A program made the translations under genes and the position numbers. A stretch of DNA of 64,000 nucleotides, from positions 32,325,585-32,389,584 of the forward strand of contig NC_092345.1 in assembly GCF_963676685.1 (NCBI RefSeq), written 5' to 3'. The stretch is from Mytilus edulis. Lineage: Eukaryota > Mollusca > Bivalvia > Mytilida > Mytilidae. Shown here in pieces: positions 46,240-57,159 of the stretch. The notes beneath the pieces are model-generated. The model was not told where the DNA came from and searched no databases. It worked only from the letters and a program-made list of their open reading frames with translations. Positions within the stretch are counted from its first letter, which is position 1, and every line of letters begins with the position of its first letter.

Positions 46240-48786
46240 ATGGCTTGCTTTAATGGAACAGATGATTCGTCCGCGGGTTTCGTGATTGGTGCAGTTTTCT
46301 CTTTGGCAGATGACCAAGAAAAAATAATACCCGAAAACGACGACACCAACATACAAGACAAACGTTCACAAACACAGCAAAAAGCACATGACGATGATAT
46401 ATATCTTCAAAATTTTCTTAGCAGCAGTCCTGTTCCTGTTAAAAAATGTTCAGTACGAGTAAAAAACTTTATTGAGAAAGATATTCGGAACACACTTACA
46501 GAAGCTTGTAACAATGCTATCGTAAAGCAAGAACCCGCTGTCGAAAATGAACAACAGTCATCAAATACCGAAGAGAATATAACAGATCGAACGAATCAAG
46601 TAGATAGGCGGCCATCTAGGAAACGAAAACCAAATTCTTTAATGTCATCCGATTTTTTGTTCAAGGCGACAGAAATACGTGAATTCCAAAAGTCAATATC
46701 TAGAAGGACTATAAAGCAAGATTCAGTTACTTGTCAGATTGACCATGACCTTGTAATGTCGGTCGCCGAGAAGTGTATTCCAGAAGTAGTAGAAAAATCC
46801 GGAACAGAAGATATCAAGATGGTTAGCATTTTGCCACCAACATTAAAAGTGAATATAAACGACACCTCAGTGCTAGTAGATTGGAAAGCGAAAATTTCTC
46901 ATACTGTATCTGAATCTGAAGTTAAAAAACGTAGCCGCCCACAGACCGCTAGAACTAAAAAGAAGCTTCGCACTCAAGAACAAATTGACTTAGAAAATTC
47001 TAAAAAGAGTAGAAAATCCAAACCTAAGCCTAAGAGTAAAAAGAAAACTAACGTGGCTGATCCTTCACCACCGCATTTAGAACCATATGGTGGACAGTTA
47101 TTAAATATTCATTCATCTAAATATATGTCATCTCCAAGTAGCCCGGATGGTTTACCACCACAATTGAAGCCTTATGAAATAGCTTCAAGTGAAAGCCGTA
47201 CTTCAATTCATAAAAAATCAGACGGCCAAAGTAATTTGAAGAAACCATCAAAGCTTGATCAAATAGTTAGAAATGAACAAAGCAGTCGAGATCACAGCCC
47301 ATCAGCTGATAACAGAGTTCCGTGTAGTTTAACAGGGCGAATGCGGAAACCAAATCAACAGTTTGAAAAGGACTATCTTACTGGAACTATTAAATATAAA
47401 AAAGAAGATCCTTACAAACAGATATCGAATAACAAATCGAATAACAAGGATTCAGATAACTCAACATCGCAAAACAAACTTGAGGAACAAAATAGCACCA
47501 TTGATCACGACAGAAATAAAGTTCATGTGACAATGTTACCAAACAATAAACACTCAACAGTATCGTCAGATACAATGTCTTACATTATACAAACGGCAAA
47601 TCAGTTTGCAGACAAGCACACAGAGAAAACACAGGTTATTAGTAGTAAAGGGATTCCATCTTTAGGGACTGCTTTACAAATACCAAAGACCACACAACAG
47701 AAAACATCAACAAACACAAAATTAACATCTGCAATAGGAGAACTTGCAAAAATGGAAAATACTAAGAAATTTTTTCAGCTTATAGTAGGAGATAAAGTAG
47801 TTTTGATTCCTACTAACGGAGAAAGTGTTGTACCTAAAGCCTTTGTGATGGACATTGCCGCAACTCGACCTGGTTCTTCAATTGCTCTTAATAAACAAAC
47901 AGTTTCTGCATCTAACAATCCAAAAACATTTATGATGAATATAGCAGGAACAAAACAAGAAAACACCATTTCTCAGCCACAATCAGTACAATCTTCGAAC
48001 TCTGTTTTAATTGCGTCATCACAGGGTCAAAATGTTCAAACGCAGCCAATTGTAAATAAAGTGTTGATTCAAAAGCAGAGCACTACTCAAATATTACAAA
48101 CCACTTCCGTTTCATCATCACAAAATATACAAGGTACTCAAAGAATGCCACTTCTTGCCAATGTGTTAGAGTCCGCCACAAGACCAACGATTTTGCCGAA
48201 TACGATATTAAGACCAGTAACAGCTCCTTTATTATCGAACATAGCCACAACAGTTGGTCCATCAGGACAGACGATTTTATATCCGTTTGGTAGAAGTACT
48301 GCCCCTAACAGTGGACAACCATTTCCTACATTCATTATAACAAACACTTCTCAGGCAGCAAACGGACAGCCTCCAGTGGTTACTTCTGTTTTAAAAGACG
48401 TCAGATCTAGTATATCTACGTCACCAGGAATTACTATAAAGACAGAACCGGCTAGTACAGTTTCTAATCCTGCAAGACCTGCTATAAAGAATGAACCGAA
48501 TAATATCAAAGATTATGAAAAGGCAGCATCATCTTTCAAAGGAGTTCCTGATGATGGCAGTGAAACAGAGAGTGATGACGAAACCCAAAGTGCTCAATCA
48601 GAAAGACAGTCTAATAAAACGAAGGTATTAGTACCCGAAGTGGGCGTTCACGTACCCGCTTCTGAAAGTGAGACAAGTGAAAGAATCCGTAAACTCAAAG
48701 AAAAGCTTCGAGAACATCAAGTGCAGGTTGAAACCATGCGAAAAAATATGCCATCGAGACACGAAATCAATGACCACAATTCGTAG
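46240..48786 (+). CDS. Unknown Ser/Gln/Asn-rich nuclear protein, 848 aa
   Basis: One uninterrupted coding exon. The ATG lies 4 bp inside an exon whose acceptor ends at 46235, so upstream exon(s) are 5' UTR. I do not recognise the protein. Visible parts: SUMO-like sites IVKQEP (94-99), TIKTEP (732-737) and AIKNEP (748-753); basic, NLS-like stretches RRPSRKRKP (123-131), KKRSRPQTARTKKK (229-242) and KKSRKSKPKPKSKKK (255-269); a twice-used motif PP.L.PY (PPHLEPY 277-283, PPQLKPY 306-312); a long Ser/Thr/Gln/Asn-rich middle; a hydrophobic island FFQLIVGDKVVLIP (about 514-527); an acidic patch DDGSETESDDE (771-781); and a short C-terminal coiled coil (about 809-836). This is the make-up of a transcription or chromatin cofactor in the nucleus; the function is inferred from composition only. 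Candidate poly(A) signals are ATTAAA at 49155 and AATAAA at 49245. Confidence 0.85.
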   Translation: MACFNGTDDSSAGFVIGAVFSLADDQEKIIPENDDTNIQDKRSQTQQKAHDDDIYLQNFLSSSPVPVKKCSVRVKNFIEKDIRNTLTEACNNAIVKQEPAVENEQQSSNTEENITDRTNQVDRRPSRKRKPNSLMSSDFLFKATEIREFQKSISRRTIKQDSVTCQIDHDLVMSVAEKCIPEVVEKSGTEDIKMVSILPPTLKVNINDTSVLVDWKAKISHTVSESEVKKRSRPQTARTKKKLRTQEQIDLENSKKSRKSKPKPKSKKKTNVADPSPPHLEPYGGQLLNIHSSKYMSSPSSPDGLPPQLKPYEIASSESRTSIHKKSDGQSNLKKPSKLDQIVRNEQSSRDHSPSADNRVPCSLTGRMRKPNQQFEKDYLTGTIKYKKEDPYKQISNNKSNNKDSDNSTSQNKLEEQNSTIDHDRNKVHVTMLPNNKHSTVSSDTMSYIIQTANQFADKHTEKTQVISSKGIPSLGTALQIPKTTQQKTSTNTKLTSAIGELAKMENTKKFFQLIVGDKVVLIPTNGESVVPKAFVMDIAATRPGSSIALNKQTVSASNNPKTFMMNIAGTKQENTISQPQSVQSSNSVLIASSQGQNVQTQPIVNKVLIQKQSTTQILQTTSVSSSQNIQGTQRMPLLANVLESATRPTILPNTILRPVTAPLLSNIATTVGPSGQTILYPFGRSTAPNSGQPFPTFIITNTSQAANGQPPVVTSVLKDVRSSISTSPGITIKTEPASTVSNPARPAIKNEPNNIKDYEKAASSFKGVPDDGSETESDDETQSAQSERQSNKTKVLVPEVGVHVPASESETSERIRKLKEKLREHQVQVETMRKNMPSRHEINDHNS

Positions 48787-49344
48787 AAACGATATAAGAA
48801 AACGGTCCAAGTGAAATTTATATTCATTTTATATGATAATATTAATAAGACTGTGTTACCTATAAATGTATGCCTCGATGCATTGTGTTTGTTGCCATGA
48901 ATGAAAGAGGCCGGTGGCTATAAAAATCCATGAATACATAATAGGTTTGTTTGTCTATCTTTTAACTTGAAGTCCTCATTTTATACCACATCAATTGCTT
49001 TTTTTAATTTTTATTTAATATTTTACATAGTGCTGAATGATTTCTTTTTTTCTAATTCTGATGGCACCATTTCAAGTTTGCTTTCAACGGAATTAAGTGA
49101 TGTCTTCTTTTTTTTTATCATGATTGAACACGCAGCTTCTAATTGTTAATGAAAATTAAAACTGTTTGAGGAAGAACAAAACACAGTTGTATTGCATTTT
49201 TGACGCCACTATTTTAACAAAAATCTTAGACGTAACCTATTTGAAATAAAAGATTTTGGTTGGAAACAGACCGTAAACTATTGGATATGATGGTTTCCTT
49301 TAATATATGTGTAATCATACGGATGATCTTAGCTTCCCTCATAT
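48787..49344 (+). other. Probable 3' UTR and flank
   Basis: No further frame. ATTAAA at 49155-49160 and AATAAA at 49245-49250 could end the transcript of the 46240 gene. Confidence 0.45.
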
Positions 49345-49440
49345 AGATATACGATGATGTGGTATGATTGCCAATGAGACAACTCTCCATTGAAGTCACA
49401 ATTTGTAAAAGTAAACCATTATAGATCAAAGTACGGTCTT
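49345..49440 (-). mobile_element. ~95-bp retroposon 3' end ('CATACCACATC' family)
   Basis: GATGTGGTATGATTGCCAAT, GAGACAACTCTCC and AAGTACGGTCTT, the reverse complement of the ends at 22700-22790 and 11280-11380. Confidence 0.6.
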
Positions 49441-50761
49441 AAACACGTTGTTATAATCCATGTAATCAAACAAGAGCTTTCACTTATCTGGTTCTAAATG
49501 ACAATGAGCAACACGTTGACACTATTTATTTTCTTCCTTGACAGTTTGTTTCAGTTCCTTATAATTTACCTTTATCCTTTTGCCGAGATAATAATGTTAT
49601 CTTTTATTGTAAAATAAGAAACTCGGACGCCTTTTAATTATAAGTTATTTAATCATTATGGATGTAGAGATGAGTGATTGATTTTCCTGTCTTTAAATTG
49701 TTTGACCTATCCCTATTCGATTAGATAAATATGGAAACAGTATGTAGGATGACAACCATACTAATTAATAGTCCCTTGTGAATATACTATTTGAATTATA
49801 TTCAAATAGCCAGGTACATACATCGCATTGAAATACAGAAGAAATAAAATCAATTGCACTGCTTAAAAACACGAACATCTCTCGTATAATATAAACGGTA
49901 CAAAATTTGTCTGTACCAAATGCGGATTTTAACAAATGAATATCTTCTCAGTGATGCTAGAGGCAAAAAAAAAAAAAAAAAAAAAAAAATAGAAAATCCA
50001 AAGCTTATAGAAAATGAAGAGCTTTTTAATGAATCCCATAGTCAGGTAAGCAGTCAGAGCGTTACACGAGGGAGAAAAATGTAAATTATGTAAATAAAAA
50101 AAGTAAAATCACACACAAAAAAAATGAACTCCGTGGAAAATTCAAAACGGAAAGTTCCTAATCAAATGGTAAAATCAAATGATAAAACACATAAAACGAA
50201 TGGACAACAACTGTCCTATTCCTGACTTGGTACAGGCATTGTCAAATGTAGAAAAAGGTTAGATTGAACTGTTCTAATTGAAAATTTCAAAATAAATTCC
50301 CAAATTTTGTAACAGCAACATTTGATAGCACAAAATCCGTATTTTCATACCAATACTGAAGCATTGTTTACCGGCCATGGGGTTGTGACACCAGTATACA
50401 CTGCATTGGATTGTGAACAACTATAGTGGAGGAAGTGGGATAAATCTAAGGTTAAGCTATCTATTGTTACATTTGGGCAATGTTGCGCACTGAAGTGGGT
50501 ATAATACGATAACATTATTACGACATGGTGCACAGTACTGATGGACTGTTTATCCCCAATGGTATTTGGCCGGTAACTAGTGATTCGGCACCTAGTTGAT
50601 TTTTAAATTAATGAAACAATTTTGTAAGACCTTTTGAAATAGTTATGCTTATCAGATTAACAGGCTTAATAGGTCATTTGAGCTGTTGCCATCTCATTGC
50701 GACAGTCTTCCGTCCTTCCGGTCTTCGTCTGTTTACTTTTAAAGAACTTTAGCTATTTAAT
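49441..50761. other. Noncoding DNA with poly(A) run and repeat scrap
   Basis: A run of 25 A lies at 49965-49989. 50125-50250 carries AACTCCGTGGAAAATTC, AAACGGAAAGTTCC and CTGACTTGGTACAGGCATTG, a piece of the Penelope family 2 tail also seen at 5925 and 53220. No gene. Confidence 0.4.
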
Positions 50762-50925
50762 TCAAGGAGGGGCGAAAGATACCAGAGGAACAGTCAACTT
50801 CATAAATCGAAAACAAACTGGCAACGCCATGGCTTAAAATGAAAAAGACAAATAATAGTACACAAGAAACATCATAAAACACTACTGGAAGGGTAAGCAG
50901 ATCCTGCTCCACATGTAATAATAAG
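50762..50925 (-). repeat. Penelope-like family 1 tail fragment
   Basis: GGGGCGAAAGATACCAGAGG ... CTGGCAACGCCATGGC ... GGGTAAGCAGATCCTGCTCC is the reverse complement of 3320-3530 with a ~50-bp deletion. Confidence 0.6.
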
Positions 50926-51821
50926 TCAAGTTTGAATGATCCTAAGGTTATCTTATATAGAGTTCGTGTTATTTTAGTCGAGTCAGTCAAGAACCGTGCC
51001 CGCCGTTGTTGAACATATTCGAAAAAAAAGATACCTTAAAAATCCAGGTAGTTAGAAAAAATCTTTCGAAAATATTATTATTAAAGTTAAGGTCCATATC
51101 CAGCTTACAACCCGTTTTGGAGTTATTGCTCATGAAGAATCATGTTTGGCCGATATCTTAAACTCTTCAGAAGCAAATATGACATATGTAGAAAGATCCG
51201 CAATAATTGGGAGTTATTCTCCCTGAAATGTTTTAGTCAATTCTGCAGTATTTTGGTATTTATCTTGAAAAATGTTACAGAACAAGGGGAGCTTTGAATA
51301 GTAAAACTTGCTTGAACAATAATATAGATCTACAAATAATTCAAAGGGTAAACATGTTTAAACGACTCCTTTTAGGAGTTGTCGTCTTTGAATGAAATTG
51401 TTTATCTCTTTTTTTGCATACTTTTTAAGGAATGTTTAGTTTGTTTGATAATGAAATTGTTCAACAAAATATGATCTACACAGATTGATGTTTTCTATCG
51501 ATACTTTTTTTGGTCAGATTGACCTTTTTTCTTGAATACTTCAATACATTTTCACACCAAGGGGTGTGGCTTCCATACATCTTGGTTGCACACTTTAATC
51601 AAATCTGTTATTTTAAGTCGATGTGGAAGTGTAAAAAAAAATTAGTCAGTTAAAGAAATACGTCAGAGGAATCATATTTTCATAGATGACATTCATATTC
51701 CCATAGTTGCACCCTCACACCAGATTACTAGTACATGTATGTGAATATAATTATCTTTTTAGATTAGGAAAAAATGGATTATAAAACTTTATCATATATA
51801 TTTAGTACAAAATACAGCAAT
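50926..51821. other. Noncoding DNA
   Basis: Nothing coding. CGACTCCTTTTAGGAGTTGTCG at 51363 is a short hairpin. Confidence 0.3.
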
Positions 51822-52200
51822 TTTATAATCCTGGTACTTTTGATAACTATTTACACCACTGGGTCGATGCCACTGCTGGTGGACGTTTCGTCCCCGAGGG
51901 TATCACCAGTCCAGTAGTCAGCACTTCGAGGTTGACATGAATATCAATTATGTGGTCATTTTTATAAATTTCCTGATACAAAACTTTGAATTTTTCGTAA
52001 AACTAAGGATTTTCTTGTCCCAGGAATAGATTACCTTAGCCGTATTTGGCACAACTTTTTGGAATTTTGAATCCTCAATGCTCTTTAACCTTGTACTTGT
52101 TTGGCTTTATAACTATTTTGATATGAGCGTCACTGATGAGTCTTATGTAGACGAAACGCGCGTCTGGCGTACTAAATTATAATCCTGGTACTTTTGATAA
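51822..52200 (+). mobile_element. ~380-bp element with ~29-bp direct terminal repeats
   Basis: TATAATCCTGGTACTTTTGA + TAACTATT stands at both ends (51825 and 52171). Between them, GGTGGACGTTTCGTCCCCGA (hairpin GGACG-TTT-CGTCC) lies near the left and GTAGACGAAACGCGCGTCTG (hairpin AGACG ... CGTCT) near the right. I recall this element as very common in mussel DNA. The CGAAACGCGCGTC word recalls conserved SINE core domains, but I cannot confirm a SINE assignment. No coding capacity. Confidence 0.55.
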
Positions 52201-52577
52201 CTATTATAATATATCTAATAAAGGTTCTTTTTTTTCAGTCTGTATCACGTACCCTGTATCGCATACCTGGCGTGACGTCATAATAAGAATAACGTCAACG
52301 TTTGACCTTTGACGTCCAGTTGCTGCATTTTCAGGCTTAGGAAAAAAAATGATTTCTATTAAAAAAAAAAAGTCCTATCATTTCAACTAAAATCGATTTT
52401 TTTCCAAATAATTATAACCCAGTAACTTGACGAGCGATTTTTATATAAAGTAGTACAATAAGATGTAGAAATATCTGAAGTTTTATTGTTTATTTGGTCA
52501 TAATTTTCGTGAAGTTTGTTTCTGCACAAATGCATTTTTTACAATTTTAATTTGGTTTTAAAAAATATATGATAAAC
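52201..52577. other. Noncoding DNA leading into the palindrome
   Basis: Begins with T-rich sequence and CAGTCTGTATCACGTACCC; probably part of the same element as the palindrome that follows, since TATCACG/CGTATCA words recur. Confidence 0.3.
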
Positions 52578-52717
52578 AGAATAATACATGGCAAAATCCA
52601 TATCACACGCCGTATCACCCTCGACCAATATCATCCTTTGGGCCTAAGGCCCTCTAGCTGATATTGGTATCTCGGGTTGATACGGCATATGATACGGATT
52701 TTGCCATGTATTATTCT
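52578..52717. repeat. 140-bp near-perfect palindrome
   Basis: Left arm AGAATAATACATGGCAAAAT..., CGCCGTATCA, ACCAATATCATC; right arm GATATTGGTAT, TGATACGGC, ATTTTGCCATGTATTATTCT. The centre is GGGCCTAAGGCCC (52640-52652). The arms pair almost completely, so a transcript or single strand would form a long hairpin. Likely the tip or a whole copy of a foldback element. Confidence 0.8.
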
Positions 52718-53174
52718 CTATGTATTAAAGTCTATGAACAATGAATTATTGATCATTTGACAGAATCTGGTCTGTCTTTTGAAAATGCACCTGTTTCCTA
52801 AGTAATATTGCCAATTAATTTCGTCTGGCTGTGAACACAGAAACCAATTCAATGCAGGTTTGGATGACAGGTGTTCTTCGTGAGTCCTTCTCATTTCCTT
52901 TATCGAATTGTCAAAGTCCAACCTCCAACTTGATATCCTTATTTTATTGTTATCAAGAACAATATTAGTGTGTTGCTATTTTGCTAATGCACACACTGGT
53001 TCTTAGTCTTGCGAAATTGCAATGAAGTGAATCTAACCTTTTCTGTAGTGTATACATTTAACAAAATGTCGTAGAATTTTCCTTAACATTGTTTAGTCTG
53101 TCTACGATAATTTAAAATCTTTAACTGGGGACAGTTCGAGAGGGACTATGGTTATTAAGTTATACAAAACGATT

Positions 53175-53770
53175 ATAGTTTACTGATTTACAGAGACAAC
53201 ATAAATCATATGAAAAGGAAAATAACAAAAATACCGAACTGTCAGGAAAATCCAAAACGGAAAGTCCCTTATCAAATAGTAAAATCAAAAGATGTACCAT
53301 ACCAAACGAATGGAACACAACTGTCAAGTGACTTGGTACAGACATTTTCTTATGTAGAAATAGGTGGGTTAAACCCGATATAATAACTTGCTAAAACTCG
53401 ATATCGCATATAATTCCATTTTATTGACTACATTGTGAAAGCAAAACAAACTGACATAATTTGTTAAACGTCATAAATTTAAAATTGAAAGGATTAAGAT
53501 ATTCTTTTTCTATTTGACTTTAAAAAAGTTTTATGCATAAATAATTATGAGGACAAAAAAGTCAGCAAGTATTGGTGTCATTTTATCAGTTTAATACCGA
53601 ATGTCAATTTGAAAAACAATCTATACGACTGTCACTAAAGTGAGAGGCTTGACTAGCTATATAACAAGGTTTAATCAACCGTCTTGTACCTCAGGAAATG
53701 CTTGTACCAAGTTATGTTTTTTACAATTGTTTGTTTATTCTAAATTCTAAATAATATTTAAGATGTCCTT
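53175..53770. repeat. Decayed Penelope family 2 tail pieces
   Basis: 53222-53470 (CCGAACTGTCAGGAAAATCC, AAACGGAAAGTCCCTTATC, GACTTGGTACAGACATTTTC) matches 5925-6100. 53640-53770 (GACTAGCTATATAACAAGG, GAAATGCTTGTACCAAG) matches the other strand of the same tail (compare 17545-17610). Two pieces in opposite orientation; no gene. Confidence 0.5.
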
Positions 53771-54089
53771 GTCCCAGGTGGACAACCCTGATTTGTTTAA
53801 TGATGTGTTTGATATTTTGAAAAAGGACTTTTCAATTTGCATTTTCTTTGCAGTTCGGTAATTTTTGTTACTTTACTTTTTAGAATATCAATCATACTCA
53901 TAAATCTAGTTGATCAAGTCTTTTGAAAACCCCTAAAATTTTCAATAATCATATGGAGTCCACAACGAGTAACAAGATACAAAATGTCCAGACTTAACAC
54001 ATAAATAAACGATGAAAAATTAAAAAGAAATAAATGGGGAATATTTCCATAGGACAGATATGATACCCCGCTTGCTTATAACGCTATTA

Positions 54090-55340
54090 AGGAATATAAC
54101 TTAAGAACTGAAGAAGTGAAGCTACCAAATTTTGTACTTGATCTGAGTTATTTTTGGGAAATAAGCATTGTTTATAGGTATAACATTTATTTAAAGCAAA
54201 CACAAAGTAGAAACAGAAACGAAAAATTCAGCAATTTGTCCACTTGTAAAAGGTCATAACTCTTAAAAGGGTAAAAGTGACACCACCAAAATTCGATCTT
54301 GATATGTGTTTTGTGGTAATGAGTATTGTTTATCAGTTTCATAACAATTGGTTAAGGCAAACTAAATTTAGAAAACAGAAACCAACGGTTCACCAATTTT
54401 TATGTTTAGAAAGGGGCATATTTTCTTTGGTTACATCTTCTGACATCAGACTCGGACTTCTCTTGAACTGAATTTTAATGTGCGTATTGTTATGCGTTTA
54501 CTTTTCTACATTGGCTAGAGGTATAGGGGGAGGGTTGAGATCTCACAAACATGTCTAACCCCGCCGCATTTTTGCGCCTGTCCCAAGTCAGGAGCTTCTG
54601 GCCTTTGTTAGTCTTGTATTATTTTAATTTTAGTTTCTTGTGTACAATTTGGAAATTAGTATGGCGTTCATTATCACTGAACTAGTATATATTTGTTTAG
54701 GGGCCAGTTGAAGGACGCCTCAGAGTGCGGGAATTTCTCGCTACATTGAAGACCTGTTGGTGACCTTCTGCTGTTGTTTTTTTCTATGGTCGGGTTGTTG
54801 TCTCTTTGGCACATTCCCCATTTCCATTCTCAATTTTATATCTCAAGAAATGTATAAGTGACCACAACAAATTTCGAACTTGATCTATATTAAGGGGCAA
54901 TACGCAGTGTGTAAAATTCTCATAGCATTTGGTTAGGCAACCTTAAGTTAAGAGAACGGAAACCAAAATGTCACCAATTTTGATGTTTTTATAGAGGCAT
55001 AGCTCAAAATAAGCAAAAGTGATGCCACTCAATTTCGAGCTTGATCTGTATTGTGTGGTAATAAGCAGTGAGTATAAGTTTCATAACATATGGTTGAGGC
55101 AAAATTAAGTTAGGGAACGGAAACCAAAAATAATGTTTATAAAGGGGCATAACTCAAGAACCGTAAAAGTGAAACCACCAAATTTCAAACTTGATCTGTA
55201 TAACGTGGTAACAAGCATTGTGTATAAGTTCCAAAATATTTGATTGAGGCAAACGGAAACCAATTTTGGGACGTATGGACGGACGTACGGACAGACGGAC
55301 AAGGATAAAACTTAATGGCTCCTCCGCTACGGCTAGACAA
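54090..55340 (+). repeat. Dispersed repeat with ~140-bp units, split by a retroposon
   Basis: Units repeat AAAGGGGCATAACTCAAGAA, GTAAAAGTGA..CCACCAAA, CTTGATCTGTAT..TGTGGTAA and TGAGGCAAA. The end has GACGGACGTACGGACAGACG and TTAATGGCTCCTCCGC. It is the inverted counterpart of 44225-44953. The sequence is interrupted at 54425-54840, and the flanking units join cleanly at GGGGCATA|TCTCAAG. Small frames on either strand here follow the repeat and are not genes. Confidence 0.7.
54425..54840 (+). mobile_element. ~415-bp retroposon inserted in a dispersed repeat
   Basis: Starts TTTCTTTGGTTACATCTTC, contains CAACCCTCCCCC-type sequence on the other strand, GCATTTTTGCGCCTGTCCC and GGACGCCTCAGAGTGCGG, and ends CCATTTCCATTCTCAATTTT + ATA. 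Same element as 6549-7190 but shorter at the start, so 5'-truncated. A 2-3 bp TA/ATA is shared by the two junctions; no longer target duplication is visible. Confidence 0.7.
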
Positions 55341-55777
55341 GCAATTAAAATGAATTTAGTGGGTAAGTATGTCATTGTTGGCATGCAATTCTTGGCTTTG
55401 GACAAACACACAAGCTGAACAATATCAAGGTCGATCTACGTTTTCCGATTATATGACGCGTCATGCCTTACTTGGATCGGGTTTTTAAGCTTATCTTGTA
55501 AAATAATTATACGCAGAGCAATATCTTTTTGTTTATTAAGATCAACAATGGGTAAACATAAAGCAACATGCATAAAATACAATTCAAATATATATATTCT
55601 TATCAGATAATTCAACATTACCTTCAAAAAGCACTGTTTGGGATTTCAACAATAAAGAGAGGAAATAAAATCCTTAAGCAATTTAAACTTTTTAAAACTA
55701 TAGAAAAGGAAAAGAAATTCAGAAAACCCAAACTATTTTGAAGTTCATTTGACAAATAAGTATCAAAAATGTCTACT
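55341..55777. other. Noncoding DNA
   Basis: Nothing supported; the frame at 55436-55627 (-) has no recognisable feature. Confidence 0.3.
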
Positions 55778-56361
55778 TTAAGGTAGATCATAAGTAAATT
55801 TGTTTTTTAGACAGAATTTTCTTATAATTTGCCAAAATGAAGATTTTACTATTTGTTTATCAAAAATATAATAAAAAGTATGGGTCACCGTGCTATTTTT
55901 CAAGTTATGAGTCGTTGAAAATTGCCTAGATTTGGTTAGTTTGTTCATGAAAAAACACATAAGAGTGCAAAAAAAAAAAAAAAAAATTGTGAGGAGATAG
56001 GTTTCATAATATCTTTTAAGAAAATAAAAAGAAAACATGGTGTCACCTAACTTGTTTTCTTGCCACAAGTAAAAATTAAAAAAATCCCTATTAGCCCAGT
56101 ATAAATTTTGCACTAAAAGAGTTATCTTCCCTTAAATGGCTCATTTGAAAGAAATGATTTAAAAACCAAAAAGGTTGATATTTGTTAAAATATTTTGAAT
56201 AATACAATGAATTAACAAGTTTTCTTTATATAAATAAACAGTCTAACCATTATAAAATTGCAGATGTGTTGCCAAATTTGCTGATTTGGGCAAATAACTA
56301 GACCGATTTTGTAATGTGATTGTACAATTCAAGATGGCGGTATACCATGGATCTACCTTAA
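55778..56361. mobile_element. TTAA-bounded MITE candidate, 584 bp
   Basis: The left end TTAAGGTAGATC (55778) and the right end GATCTACCTTAA (56361) are exact 12-bp inverse copies including the TTAA. The interior is AT-rich with a run of 18 A at about 55969-55986 and a minus-strand frame of low-complexity composition that runs to the left terminus. This resembles a piggyBac-type nonautonomous element by target site and short termini. Chance cannot be excluded for a 12-bp match. Confidence 0.45.
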
Positions 56362-57159
56362 AACGCTGTAGATAAACTTATCAGACTTTACACATACATT
56401 GATAACTAATGAGCTATGGTTGTCTGTGAGAATAACTCACAAAAATTTTAGCCTGCAGAATGGTAGAAGAGTGTTGATCTATCTTAAGATTAACCTATTT
56501 TCTGTTTTTTTTTTCTTTTAATACATAGGAAAAAATAGAAAATAATAACCACTTCCGTTGAATAAGAATTTAAAAAAATCTATAATTTCCCTGTTATGAA
56601 ATATACCCCATCATAACTGGTATGAATACAATGAAAATTATATCAATACCTAACACAAATATTCTAGCATCCAAATTCTGAAAAAAGAAAAAAAGAAAAG
56701 TACTGGTACTGCATGAATGCCCTCTCGTGCAACATTTTCTAACCAAAACAAAATTAGTCAAACTAAATTAAATTTAAAGTCGACATGCGAGTCATAAAAA
56801 AACGACGAGTACAGAGAAGTCCTATAAGGAACATATACTTCTGACAAAAGTCGGTCAACAAATATAAAACACTATAACTAGATCTGATTCAACATTATTC
56901 AATTATGTACCAAAAAAAACCCAGAATATTAAAATGACGAACAAAACGTCGGACAACTCGCTGAATTTTAGAAGGACGGAATGACGGGTTTAGGTCAAAC
57001 TCTATTCCACGTTTAATGAGTGGTAAACATAACAAAACTAGCCTTTACAGCGGAAAACTAACTTTATATACACAATGTTTTATTCGACAATGCTACAAAA
57101 TGTAAATAAGAGAGTACATTACGTTACAGGCGTGTAGAAAATACATGTCTGTTTCCCTG
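56362..57159 (-). other. Noncoding DNA and probable 3' UTR of the next gene
   Basis: Minus-strand AATAAA at 57079-57084, about 76 bp downstream of the stop at 57160, is a plausible poly(A) signal. Nothing else recognised. Confidence 0.45.

Noticed and set aside
49965-49989. A25 run as a retroposon or processed-pseudogene tail
   Set aside because: No recognisable element or gene copy directly upstream on either strand.
55778-56113. 111-codon minus frame inside the TTAA unit as a transposase
   Set aside because: Poly-Phe run from an A18 tract, no catalytic motif, too short.
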